Shown: in pieces, positions 1 to 7,270 of the stretch
How positions within the stretch are numbered: position 1 is the first letter of the stretch
Layout: every line of letters begins with the position of its first letter
Assembly: GCA_017643305.1 (NCBI GenBank)
Contig: JAEPNQ010000014.1
Span: 1-61,535, forward strand
From: Marinibacterium sp.
GTDB lineage: Bacteria; Pseudomonadota; Alphaproteobacteria; Rhodobacterales; Rhodobacteraceae
Reading direction: 5' to 3'
Length of the DNA stretch: 61,535 nucleotides
Position numbers and translations under genes: made by a program
The notes under the pieces: generated by a model
What the model saw: the letters and a program-made list of their open reading frames with translations, nothing else
What the model was told of the DNA's origin: nothing
The model's database searches: none

Positions 1-94
1 ACCCCCGCTTCCTGAGCGACGCGTTGTAGCTGGACCAGTTCGTCGTGCGATAGCGGCGGGAGATGGCTTGCTCATGCACCGCATCTAACGCCAT
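1..94 (-). pseudogene. IS5-family transposase, N-terminal fragment running off the window
   Basis: Read on the minus strand from an ATG at 94, the frame gives MALDAVHEQ followed by SRRYRTTNWSSYNASLRKRG. This is the usual opening of IS5-family DDE transposases, which share a TTNW..Y...LRKRGS pattern. The frame is open to the window edge, so only about 30 codons are visible and intactness cannot be judged. A perfect 8-bp inverted repeat sits immediately upstream of the start codon, and the element end probably lies near 117-139. Family assignment is from motif memory. Confidence 0.6.
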
Positions 95-113
95 GGATTC
101 ACGAAGTGAATCC
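95..113. repeat. 8-bp perfect inverted repeat upstream of the IS5-like transposase
   Basis: GGATTCAC at 95-102 and GTGAATCC at 106-113 are perfect inverted arms around a 3-base loop, directly before the transposase start codon. This could form a hairpin in the mRNA leader or belong to the terminal structure of the element. Its function is inferred only from position. Confidence 0.55.
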
Positions 114-232
114 TTGGTCGTCAGACTTTTGCAACAACGCCGCGTCGAAGGCAAAAGCGGGTGCGGTTGGCAGGACTGGACGCACAACGGCGGTCAGGAT
201 TGCCGCCAGCAGCGCACCACGCGCACCGGCAT

Positions 233-472
233 CCACAAAGCCTTCACAGCCGCGTCGGGGACAAAACGTTTGGCATGAGCGGCCATCAAAGGACCCTCTG
301 GCGTACCCAACGCGTCGGCAGCTTTGCGGTAAAGCAGCTTGGAGGCTTCAAGGTCTGTCGCCACTTCGCCCAGCATCCACTGGATTCCGTCAAGACCGAG
401 GTTCTTGCTTCCGAACATCTTACGGTTCTTGGAATAGGACAGCGCGGTATCTAGAGCGGCTTGCATTAATCC
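233..472 (-). pseudogene. Acyl-CoA dehydrogenase fragment (C-terminal domain)
   Basis: The minus-strand frame from about 472 to 233 reads GLMQAALDTALSYSKNRKMF, then GIQWMLGEVATDLEASKLLY, then AAHAKRFVPDAAVKAL. This is the helical C-terminal domain typical of acyl-CoA dehydrogenases (a RKQFG-like motif followed by IQ..LA.MATDLEA). The N-terminal and middle domains are missing. The upstream side abuts an IS3-family fragment at 465-740, and the downstream side loses homology through a frameshift or junction near 233. It is a gene remnant cut by mobile DNA, with no role in the flagellar cluster. Confidence 0.65.
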
Positions 473-740
473 ACAAACCCAAGGCAAGATCGAACGCTGG
501 CACCAAACCATGAAGAACCGTGTCCTCTTGGAAAATTACTTCCTGCCCAGCGACCTGGAACGCCAGATCGGGGCGTTCGTCGATCACTACAACAACCATC
601 GCTACCACCAGAGCCTGGACAACCTGACCCCCGCCGACGTCTATCACGGCCGCGGCGCGAAGATCCTGAAGATGAGAGAGGAGATCATGAAACAGACAAT
701 CAGAAAACGCCGGTTGCAGCACCAAGCCGCTGCCGCCTAA
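465..740 (+). pseudogene. IS3-family transposase OrfB, C-terminal fragment
   Basis: The frame reads NPQTQGKIERWHQTMKNRVL, then FVDHYNNHRYHQSLDNLTPA, then DVYHGRG, and ends at TAA 738-740. This is the end of the DDE integrase domain of IS3-family OrfB: the catalytic Glu lies in GKIERWH, followed by the YN..R.H..L...TP motif. The N-terminal two thirds and OrfA are absent. The sequence after the stop (CTGACGACGGACAC near 803-816) resembles the terminal repeat usually found at this distance from the stop. The fragment abuts the acyl-CoA dehydrogenase remnant on its left. Confidence 0.75.
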
Positions 741-1010
741 ACTCAAACAGAAACCGAACCAGAGCCTCCGTTACGATACAGCCTCAGCTCTCCGAAAAAC
801 CCTGACGACGGACACTGCGGCAGTAAGACTGCCACGGTAAATACCTAAACTGGGTCAAATCAAATAGGTACTGGTTTTGAACTCCACACCCAGCCGGAAA
901 ATCTCTCGGGTAGCGATCAGCTACATCAGTCATCTGTTGCTAAATGATAGCGCCATTGCGGAACGGGATACTGTGACGTTATCTACGACCGGATCGGTCT
1001 CAACACCGCT

Positions 1011-1240
1011 TACGTCCAACCACGCTTACCCCGGAAAACGGCTACGGCGAAAGTTTCAATGCTAGGTTTTAGGGCAAGCTGCTTGACGGCGAAATCTTCT
1101 GTACCCTGCGGGAGGCCCAAATCCTGATCGAGCAATGGCACATTCACTACAAAACGGTCAGGCCGCATAACCCATTGGGATATCGTCCGCCTGCGCCGGA
1201 AATCATCGTGCCAATGGACCAGAGGCCCACGATCCACTAA
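1011..1240 (+). pseudogene. Second IS3-family transposase remnant, frameshifted with an internal stop
   Basis: Pieces of an IS3-family OrfB C-terminus are visible in two frames. YVQPRLPRK leads by a frameshift near 1033 into ENGYGESFNARF, then an in-frame TAG, then GKLLDGEIFCTLREAQILIE and VRPHNPLGYRPPAPEIIVPM, ending at TAA 1238-1240. The expected family text is P.SPWENGY.ESFN.KLRDE....E.F..L.EA. The GGGGGCACGTC after the stop fits the element end. The clc gene starts 46 bp downstream, so this remnant forms its left border. The sequence differs from the 465-740 fragment and is another element. Confidence 0.75.
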
Positions 1241-1286
1241 CAATCAAACTGGAACACCCTGTGGGGGCACGTCTAGGGGGCCCAGG

Positions 1287-2996
1287 ATGAAAGAGCAACA
1301 GTTTGAGCAGGACACGGGAAAAAAACCTGCCGATGTTCTCATCGACATTGTCATCCAATTTTTACTTGCTGTGGTAGTTGGCCTCGTTATGGCCGTAGTG
1401 GCCAATAGTTTTGTGGAGGGCGCGCGCTGGTTCTTAAACACCAGCCGGATCGACAGCTTTATCGCCATCCAGCTTGGCGACCATGTATTCAAACTGGATA
1501 TCTATATCACCCTGGGTATTGCCGCGGTCTTGATTTTCTTGGTGCGGCGTATGCTAGGCATTACCGTCTGGTCCGGTCCTGCAGACAGTATCTATGCCGT
1601 GCAGCAAAGCCGTGAACCTCTGGATGTTCGAGTCGGCATGGGCTCAACTATCGCTGCCTTTGTCGTCGCCAGCGGCGGCGGTTCAGTCGGTCAATACGGC
1701 CCCCTAGTGCACTTTGGCGCCACCATGATCGAGATCTTACTCAAGTACATTCGCATCAACATTAATCGCCGGGTCTTTATCGCCTGTGGCGTCGCCGGCG
1801 CTATATCAGCTGGTTTTAATGCGCCGATCGCCGGGGTGCTTTTTGCCCACGAAGCTCTGTTGCGCCGCCTCTCTATTGGGGCGATTGCCCCCACTGCTGT
1901 GACGTCAATCGTTGCTTACGCGGCCAATCAAGCTTTTTTTGTCATCGAACCAACCTTTTCGGTGCCAGACATGTCCATAGAGCTGCGACCGTTAATCCCT
2001 TATTTAATTATGACCGCAATCTTGAGCACCGGTAGCGCCATCGCGTACATGGTCGCTATCCGCAAGGGCCGCGATCTCGCAGGCCAGTCTGGCTGGTCTA
2101 TGACCCAGCTTATGTGCAGTTGTGTGCTGGTCGTTGGCACAGTCGGAGTGTTTTTGCCCGATGTTACTGGGTTGGGACTTGTTCAGGTGAATCAGATGAT
2201 TGGCGCCGAATTCAACCTGGGCATGCTGCTGATATTGTTATTCGCGAAAATCTTTGTCACCGCTTACTGCTTAAATGCCGGCTTCTTCGGCGGCGTTTTT
2301 GGCCCGGCCCTGTTTGTGGGCGCCAGCACCGGGGCAATTGCTGCCTATCTGGCCATCGCCACAGGCTTGGATCCGCACCTTAGCTTTGTACTGCCTGTGG
2401 CAGCAATCGCCGCCGTGGGGGGGGCAGTTATCGGCGCACCGCTTACAGTGATCATGATCGTCATCGAACTGACCGGCAGTTATGCCTATGGCCTTAGCGC
2501 TATGCTCTGCGTCATTCTGTGCTCAATATTGACCATGCGTTTCTTTGGCTTGTCCTATTTCGACCGGCAGTTGCTGGATCGGGGCATCGACCTAAGCCTA
2601 GGGCAGGAGCATATTGAATTGTCGCTAACACCGGTGCAGGAAATACAAGGTGGAGAGTTTGTACGGCTCAGCCAGCAAACCTCTGTGGCTGAGGCCCGGC
2701 AGGCGTTGATCGACGCCCAAGCCACTGAAGCCTACGTGTGCGATGACCACGGACAGTTGCTTGGCAAAATCAACATCCACAGCCTGACCCACGCCAGCTC
2801 TCTAGAACAGGTCATGGATGATAATCCAACAACATTGGCCGTGGACGATAATCTGTCCACGGCTATGACCAAGGCCAGTACTTTTGTTGGTGAGAGCATT
2901 CCAGTGATTGATAATGGTAAACTCGTGGATGCCCTCAGCGAAGGCGATATTTTCAACAAGGTTCTTCAGATACAGGCGGGCTTGAGGCAACAATGA
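1287..2996 (+). CDS. CLC-family chloride channel/transporter with C-terminal CBS region
   Basis: A 569-residue multi-pass membrane protein of the CLC family. Residues 1-440 carry the CLC core: GSVGQYGPLVHFGA at about 132-145 is the family's selectivity-filter helix, FNAPIAGVLFAHEAL ends at 191, and GGVFGPALFVGASTGA is the third anion-site motif. Residues from about 455 onward look like a CBS pair. The gating glutamate of the usual GREGP motif is replaced by Tyr137 (GQYGP). The position of the internal proton glutamate (E203 in E. coli ClcA) appears to be Ala190. That suggests a passive or differently gated channel rather than a Cl-/H+ exchanger; this is inference by eye alignment. It has no functional link to the flagellar genes and sits between IS remnants, so it is probably cargo of earlier transposition. 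Confidence 0.85.
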   Translation: MKEQQFEQDTGKKPADVLIDIVIQFLLAVVVGLVMAVVANSFVEGARWFLNTSRIDSFIAIQLGDHVFKLDIYITLGIAAVLIFLVRRMLGITVWSGPADSIYAVQQSREPLDVRVGMGSTIAAFVVASGGGSVGQYGPLVHFGATMIEILLKYIRININRRVFIACGVAGAISAGFNAPIAGVLFAHEALLRRLSIGAIAPTAVTSIVAYAANQAFFVIEPTFSVPDMSIELRPLIPYLIMTAILSTGSAIAYMVAIRKGRDLAGQSGWSMTQLMCSCVLVVGTVGVFLPDVTGLGLVQVNQMIGAEFNLGMLLILLFAKIFVTAYCLNAGFFGGVFGPALFVGASTGAIAAYLAIATGLDPHLSFVLPVAAIAAVGGAVIGAPLTVIMIVIELTGSYAYGLSAMLCVILCSILTMRFFGLSYFDRQLLDRGIDLSLGQEHIELSLTPVQEIQGGEFVRLSQQTSVAEARQALIDAQATEAYVCDDHGQLLGKINIHSLTHASSLEQVMDDNPTTLAVDDNLSTAMTKASTFVGESIPVIDNGKLVDALSEGDIFNKVLQIQAGLRQQ

Positions 2997-3070
2997 TAGT
3001 ACGAAATGTGCATTCGCCTCAGCGAATTGGGAGGCTGAAAAAAGCATGGGTCGCTTTACTCCGGACACAG

Positions 3071-3094
3071 CACAAGCCTCAAAATAGGCTTGTG
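3071..3094. repeat. 9-bp perfect inverted repeat downstream of clc
   Basis: CACAAGCCT at 3071-3079 and AGGCTTGTG at 3086-3094 are exact inverted arms with a 6-base loop. An A-run, not a T-run, follows on the plus strand, so it is not a canonical Rho-independent terminator for clc. It may still be a 3-prime mRNA hairpin or an element end. The rest of 2997-3393 holds nothing else I can recognise. Confidence 0.5.
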
Positions 3095-3393
3095 AAAAAT
3101 GGGTTCCAAACCGTGGAATTGGTTTCGTTGTTCGTCGTCAGGGATTTGTGACAGATAGCTACCGGAAATAATCAGGTCTTTGTTGCGGCAGACAATGTGT
3201 CACCGTCAGCCTGGGCTGCGACAAGAGAGCATCAAATCGTATTCCCATCACGAACGCGTCAGGCGAGTTTGGCATCACGGCACGGCATTATGGGCCGTCT
3301 GAACGGGTAGAAAAGGACGGTTATCGCCTGACACTTTTGATGAAAAAGTCGAGTGACTGCATCCCACGTCTAAAGCCGGGGGCTTCCTGCGTC

Positions 3394-4256
3394 GCTGGCC
3401 TGAGCCGGCGGGCGTACCATTGAACATGAGGTTGCAGTCACACCAATTCCAACTAGGCTCAGCTAGGCCAGCAAAGCTGTCCCTTATGCCGCTCATAGAC
3501 AGCGCCACCCAGTGAGAGCAGCGGTTCGATTTAGTTTGAAGTGGCTTCGTTTGGAGAGGCTGCGATCTTGGTTGAAGTGGTTGAAAACGGAAGAGTGAAC
3601 AGCGGCGAATTTCTGTAAACTTCGCATTCGGCGGCAGCGAGAAATGGCCCATTCTCATCGTCGAAACAGTAAGTGTGAGTTTTCAACTCGGTTGTTTAGC
3701 CAGCGCCCTGTTTCACGTTTTGAAGCGTTGCCGATCTCCCGCATCACCGCTTAGTAAGAACGTAGCCTGTCCGTTACGATGGCCTCTGGCTGACCGTACC
3801 GCTTCATCGCTTTCTTCAGTAAAAAAGGGCCGCATCGCGATCCCGGCGCTGCGTGACATAGCTTTCCAGCACCTCTCCTTAATGGTCCACGGCGCGCTAC
3901 AGCTAGTGTTGCACTCCATTGATCTTCACGAAAACCTCATCCAAATGCCACTTCCAATTCGAATAAGCACGAAGCTTCTGGATTCTATTTTGGCGGATTT
4001 CTTTGGCGAACATCGGGCCAAACCTGTTCCACCAGAACCGGATTCTTTCATGGCTGACATCGATGCCGCGTTCATGAAGAAGATCTTCCAGGATTCGAAG
4101 AAAGAACGGAAACCGAACATACAGCATCACCGCCAGGCGGACGATCTTAGGGGTCGTGTTGAAGTAGCGAAACGGGGATTTCATAAGCATATCTCGAAGC
4201 TACTTCCCAGCCCCAATCGTCTCAAGCCGATTTAATCTGACACCTCTCAGGCCAGC
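3394..4256 (-). mobile_element. Decayed IS6-family insertion sequence (about 860 bp)
   Basis: The span is defined by an 11-bp inverted repeat, GCTGGCCTGAG at 3394-3404 and its exact complement CTCAGGCCAGC at 4246-4256, enclosing a broken IS6-family transposase. The size of about 0.86 kb fits the family. No matching 8-bp target duplication is evident (CCTGCGTC on the left, TATTCAAT on the right), so the true ends could differ or the copy may have recombined. It separates clc from the flagellar genes. Confidence 0.6.
3493..4190 (-). pseudogene. IS6-family transposase pseudogene
   Basis: The N-terminal part is open from ATG 4190: FRYFNTTPKIVRLAVMLYVR, LLHERGIDVSHERIRFWWNR and WHLDEVFVKINGVQH match the zinc-finger-less N-terminus and first catalytic Asp (LDE.) of IS6 transposases. 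The reading frame then breaks: RAVDH*GEVLESYVTQRRDR carries stops. After a frameshift come LKKAMKRYGQPEAIVTDRLR, NNRVENSHLLFRR (third catalytic Glu) and SLQKFAAVHSSVFNHF, with further stops, ending at TGA 3493-3495. It has at least four stops and one frameshift, so it is inactive. The open minus-strand frame at 3275-3658 is an out-of-frame shadow of its C-terminus. Confidence 0.85.
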
Positions 4257-4293
4257 TATTCAATAACAATCAAACCAGACCCGTCAGATCAGG

Positions 4294-4569
4294 TTACCCA
4301 TTGTCGTCGGTCGAATGATCCACGGGTAAGTGACCTTCTTTGATCTCGCGCCGCCAGGCCAACCAACGAAAGGTGAAAGCGATAATTCCGATGCCAATAA
4401 GGCCAAGGGCGATTTTCATTGGAGTGAGTAAAGAAAGCGCGCCCGCCTTTTCGCCAAAGATCGGTAATGAAATGATTAACAGCCCGGCAATCGCTAGAAA
4501 GGCGCGGATCCTTGAACAGGTTCGGCAGGATGCGGTTTGCGTTTTGGGGCCGGAGCGTCGGAAAAACAT
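4294..4569 (-). CDS. Small membrane protein of unknown function
   Basis: A 91-residue protein starting MFFRRSGPKTQTASCRTCSR. I chose the ATG at 4569 because the longer frame (to 4644) would overlap the upstream gene that ends at 4586. There are two hydrophobic segments, about residues 27-41 (AFLAIAGLLIISLP) and 50-68 (LTPMKIALGLIGIGIIAFTF), followed by a charged WRREIKEG tail. A short SCRTCSR cysteine pair lies before the first segment. It is 16 bp downstream of the FliT-like candidate and probably co-transcribed with it. I do not recognise the family. The position near fliS suggests a flagellar role, but the sequence gives no direct evidence. Confidence 0.55.
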   Translation of the reverse strand: MFFRRSGPKTQTASCRTCSRIRAFLAIAGLLIISLPIFGEKAGALSLLTPMKIALGLIGIGIIAFTFRWLAWRREIKEGHLPVDHSTDDNG

Positions 4570-4585
4570 CGTGTCTCTGGTGTCA

Positions 4586-4882
4586 TTACCTGGTGGTTTG
4601 GGTCTTGTTATAGCGTCGGCGGGCCTGTGATGTGGTTTTCCCACGTGCGCGCGATTGGTCCATCGCGGTTTCTAAGGTGCGGATGAAGGCCATGTTATCA
4701 TAGGCCGCTTCTTTTAGCGCGGCGATAAGATCGGCGCCCTGTGTCCCATTGGGCGGGGGGAGACTGTCGAGAAATTGACGGCGCGTTTCGCCAAGAATGA
4801 GCATTCCCTCGACATTGCCGGATGTAGCTGCGGCACGAATGCGGCGATTTAGTTTGCGCAGGTGTTGAACAGCGTCGGTCAT
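4586..4882 (-). CDS. Small helical protein, possible FliT-like flagellar chaperone
   Basis: A 98-residue protein (from ATG 4882) that is mostly charged helix: TDAVQHLRKLNRRIRAAATS, MLILGETRRQFLDSLPPP, ALKEAAYDNMAFIRTLETAM, and a basic C-terminus. An alternative TTG start at 4921 adds 13 residues and has GGAG four bases upstream. FliT is a small all-helical chaperone usually encoded next to fliS. Size, composition and proximity to fliS fit, but helical chaperones diverge beyond recognition, so this is an inference from context. FlgN-type chaperones are another possibility, but a better flgN candidate lies at 57519. The gene is followed closely by a membrane protein. Confidence 0.45.
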   Translation of the reverse strand: MTDAVQHLRKLNRRIRAAATSGNVEGMLILGETRRQFLDSLPPPNGTQGADLIAALKEAAYDNMAFIRTLETAMDQSRARGKTTSQARRRYNKTQTTR

Positions 4883-5187
4883 GCGTGCGATCCCGTCATT
4901 GCATGTTTTTTCTTTTTGCAATTTGCTCCAACGTCACCAGCATAGGATAGCAGATCTTAGTTGAAGTTTGGCCTGCGAACTGCGTTGTCGCTCTGGCAAA
5001 GGAGGACAGGGGTAAAGACTGTGCAATTCAACGTTCGATCGTGAGTAAAGATTGTTAAAGGTGGGGATAAGAATTTTGCCGGATATTGCCGGCTGCAAAT
5101 GTCGACTTCGCTCTGCGGCCCTTGGATTGGACACTTATCAGGTGTTATGGTATCATTTGACAATATCCTGTTTTTAGGCCCGACCCA

Positions 5188-5556
5188 GTGCTGGAACCGA
5201 ACCTGTCCTTGCCCGTTGCCGCTTTTCGTCCTAACCGAGTGGAGTTGGGCGCGGTGCAGGCCGCTTCACAAGCAAGCCATGCAAAGACCATGCCGGATTT
5301 ACGCCAGACGCTTGAGGGCGTCATTCCAACGAGCGCATCCGACCAGGGCAAGCGATTGGGACAGCGCGCCTATGCCACGATTTTTCATCCGGCGCTGGGT
5401 CCCTCGACCGAGATTACCGAAAACTTCTTGATGGCGCGTGCCCTTTTGTCGCCGACTTATATACATGACAGCGCGGCGACGCGCATGGCGCGGGTGTCGA
5501 CTATGCCCAATCGAGTGATGCCACACTTTGGGGGGGCTGTCGACGTTTGGGCCTGA
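5188..5556 (+). CDS. Conserved-looking hypothetical protein
   Basis: A 122-residue soluble protein with a GTG start (MLEPNLSLPVAAFRPNRVEL). It is convergent with the minus-strand gene ending at 5587. No membrane segment or signal peptide is visible. The middle (SASDQGKRLGQRAYATIFHP) and the Arg/Met-rich end carry no motif I know. It is the only plus-strand gene between the IS6 relic and fleT. A TAAA at about 5044 and GGGGATAA 13 bases further resemble a sigma-28 promoter with sub-optimal spacing, which would fit a late flagellar gene; this is weak. Coding status rests on GC-rich codon use and the convergent arrangement. Function unknown. Confidence 0.5.
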   Translation: MLEPNLSLPVAAFRPNRVELGAVQAASQASHAKTMPDLRQTLEGVIPTSASDQGKRLGQRAYATIFHPALGPSTEITENFLMARALLSPTYIHDSAATRMARVSTMPNRVMPHFGGAVDVWA

Positions 5557-5586
5557 TCCAACGGCGCCCCGCATTGATCCGTCGGC

Positions 5587-6093
5587 TTAATCGTCAAAAC
5601 TGTCCAACAGGCTTATTTCCAAATCGGGAAGGTCGGTGATCCATTCCCCGTTCTCGATCTGCTTCCAGGTCCAGGTTGCAGGCACGACCATGCTGGGTTT
5701 CGAGCGAAGCTGGAAAAAGAATGGCCGGAACACTTTGACGATCAGGTCGACGTTATATTCCTCGGTTCGGGTGCCATCCAGTGCGTTGGAAAACATCCCT
5801 TTGATCCGGCGTGGTTCATCGTTTTCCGCACGAGTGATGCGATGATAGGCGTAAGACCTCAGAACCACGTCAGCATCATCCGCTTCGGCCTCGGCCAGAA
5901 CCCGCAAGAAACTCTCGGCGCTTTGTTCGATCAGATCGGGTGCGATTGCAATATATCGCTCCGACAGGGTTTGCGCGTATTTTTTTGCAAATATGTCAAG
6001 GCTGAAGGGCGAAACAAGATAGCGATCCGCGACAATGGCCACAGTCGCCGACACCAGCCATTCCGGGCAATATTTTGACATACGATCACCCAT
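5587..6093 (-). CDS. Hypothetical protein downstream of fliS
   Basis: A 168-residue soluble protein (MGDRMSKYCPEWLVSATVAI), with an alternative in-frame ATG at residue 5. It begins 12 bp after the fliS stop codon and is probably co-transcribed with it from the sigma-28-like promoter upstream of fliS. The sequence is a mixed alpha/beta text with a Trp-rich C-terminal stretch (ATWTWKQIENGEWITDLPDL) and an acidic tail. I recognise no family. Co-transcription with a flagellin chaperone suggests a late role in filament export or motility. Confidence 0.6.
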   Translation of the reverse strand: MGDRMSKYCPEWLVSATVAIVADRYLVSPFSLDIFAKKYAQTLSERYIAIAPDLIEQSAESFLRVLAEAEADDADVVLRSYAYHRITRAENDEPRRIKGMFSNALDGTRTEEYNVDLIVKVFRPFFFQLRSKPSMVVPATWTWKQIENGEWITDLPDLEISLLDSFDD

Positions 6094-6105
6094 GTTGCGC
6101 CAGGC

Positions 6106-6513
6106 TCAGGTGGGTTGCCCACCGACCTTTGTGCCAACTACCTCCCATGCTTCAATGATTTCGTCAAGCAAGACGATGGCATTTGCAAGGCTGTGATCGG
6201 AATCGCGGGCAAAGGCTTTCAGCAGCTCTTGGCGCACGTATTCATAAAGCCGGAAAAGGTTCTCGGCGATCTCCCCGCCACTAGTGAAGTCGAGGCTGGT
6301 TTGCAGGATGTATATTGCGGTGAAGGCATTTGTGAATTGCTTGCTAAGCGCCGCATGACTTACGCCGTGATCGGCTATTTTGTGCAAATTCTTGTTTAAC
6401 TCCTTCATTACAAGCAAGATGGTTGTGTGCGGATCTGCAATGTCATTTACCTGAACCTTATGGTCCTGCATATACGTTAATCGGGCGAGCATAAGGTTCA
6501 TAGTCTTGGACAT
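6106..6513 (-). CDS. fliS: Flagellin export chaperone FliS
   Basis: A 135-residue cytoplasmic helical protein matching FliS. The family signature lies in LYEYVRQELLKAFARDSDHS followed by ANAIVLLDEIIEAWEVV at the C-terminus, preceded by amphipathic helices (AFTAIYILQTSLDF). FliS binds the C-terminal disordered region of newly made flagellin and delivers it to FlhA. The gene is preceded on the minus strand by a motif that also occurs upstream of flagellin and flgM (TAAA, 15 bases, TCCGTTTA), consistent with FliA-dependent late expression. No fliD lies beside it, although fliD-fliS-fliT is the common order. Confidence 0.85.
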   Translation of the reverse strand: MSKTMNLMLARLTYMQDHKVQVNDIADPHTTILLVMKELNKNLHKIADHGVSHAALSKQFTNAFTAIYILQTSLDFTSGGEIAENLFRLYEYVRQELLKAFARDSDHSLANAIVLLDEIIEAWEVVGTKVGGQPT

Positions 6514-6537
6514 CCTAGTCTGATGTGTTCAGTAAGC

Positions 6538-6564
6538 TAAACGGAATGTTTTCTCGTATGTTTA
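6538..6564 (-). promoter_or_regulatory. Predicted sigma-28 (FliA) promoter of fliS
   Basis: On the minus strand TAAA (plus 6561-6564) is followed after 15 bases by TCCGTTTA (plus 6538-6545), about 25 bases before the fliS ATG. The same -10 core CGTTTA occurs upstream of flagellin and flgM at nearly the same spacing. The arms CTAAAC and GTTTAG also make an inverted repeat, so a regulator site is an alternative reading. Confidence 0.55.
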
Positions 6565-6957
6565 GTTGCCAAATTGTTGCCGGAGGGTACGAGTGATCAT
6601 ATTCTGGCGGTCGCTAGAGGTGCAGTCGGCGAACAGCGAAACCTCCCGCGCGGCTTTTTCGTCATAGGCGACAAAGCGGACGGCGGAATAGGCGGGGTCA
6701 AGGGCCAGGCGGATGGCTTCCCCCCGCTTCAGACGCATTTTCGCTACTCCATTGCTGAACCGCGCCGTCCGCGCGCTTTCGGGCGCGTAGGCGACGAAAT
6801 ACACATCGTCGACCGGGCAGGAATTGCTAATTGTGATGGTCACATCAATCAGGCGGGCTTCCCCGCTTCGATCAAACAGCCCCATCCATGTTGTGATCCC
6901 CCCCGCAGCGGCCAATATCATGACAAGGATGATTGCACCGATCACATTGGGTTTCAT
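6562..6957 (-). CDS. Membrane-anchored periplasmic protein, sigma-54 controlled
   Basis: A 131-residue protein. I start it at ATG 6957 (MKPNVIGAIILVMILAAAGG) because a strong GGAGAGG lies seven bases upstream; the frame is open further but without a ribosome site. Residues 5-25 form one membrane segment. The remainder, TITISNSCPVDDVYFVAYAP ... FADCTSSDRQNMITRTLRQQ, would be periplasmic with two cysteines that could pair. It looks like a small beta-rich domain, family unknown. A near-consensus sigma-54 promoter lies 34 bp upstream, divergent from fleT, so it probably belongs to the middle class of flagellar genes. Confidence 0.7.
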   Translation of the reverse strand: MKPNVIGAIILVMILAAAGGITTWMGLFDRSGEARLIDVTITISNSCPVDDVYFVAYAPESARTARFSNGVAKMRLKRGEAIRLALDPAYSAVRFVAYDEKAAREVSLFADCTSSDRQNMITRTLRQQFGN

Positions 6958-6989
6958 GCACCTCTCCTTTGGCTTGTTGGCATCTTCTA

Positions 6990-7005
6990 TGCAAGCCGCG
7001 TGCCG
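6990..7005 (-). promoter_or_regulatory. Predicted sigma-54 promoter of the membrane-protein gene
   Basis: The minus strand reads CGGCACGCGGCTTGCA. GG (plus 7003-7004) and GC (plus 6991-6992) have the exact -24/-12 spacing and 13 of 16 consensus-type bases. It is divergent to fleT. Confidence 0.7.
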
Positions 7006-7117
7006 AGCAGGGCCAGTCTGCAGCGACCTAGCGGGTTTGGTAACTGGATAAGTCAAGTAGACCGTAAGCAGGTGCCAATTTTTCGACACGCCCGCCGGTG
7101 ATCGTGTGGCATGCCTT

Positions 7118-7132
7118 TGGAACGTGCCTTGT
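7118..7132 (+). promoter_or_regulatory. Candidate sigma-54-type promoter of the fleT operon
   Basis: TGGAACGTGCCTTGT has the right spacing and a good -24 box, but its -12 box ends in GT rather than GC. An overlapping alternative, TGGCATG at 7107-7113, has a better -24 but a poor -12. A GC-poor stretch (about 7135-7195) follows before the GTG start at 7271. Confidence 0.4.
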
Positions 7133-7270
7133 TATTCTTTATTTAATTTTTTTATAAATCAATATATTAAGTTATTTTTTTATTGTTCTTCCAGCCTTTT
7201 TTGGCTGCTTGGTCCGCTTCTTGCCTTGTTTTTTCAAACGCGCACTTGTGCAGTCAGAAGGGGAGCTGGG

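Noticed and set aside
3071-3094. Terminator for clc
   Set aside because: The hairpin is perfect, but an A-run rather than a T-run follows on the coding strand, so I list it only as an inverted repeat.
3275-3658. Open minus-strand frame of 127 codons
   Set aside because: Its first part is an out-of-frame reading of the IS6 transposase C-terminus, which translates sensibly in another frame (GRWLNNRVENSHLLFRR). The remainder has no ribosome site or family.
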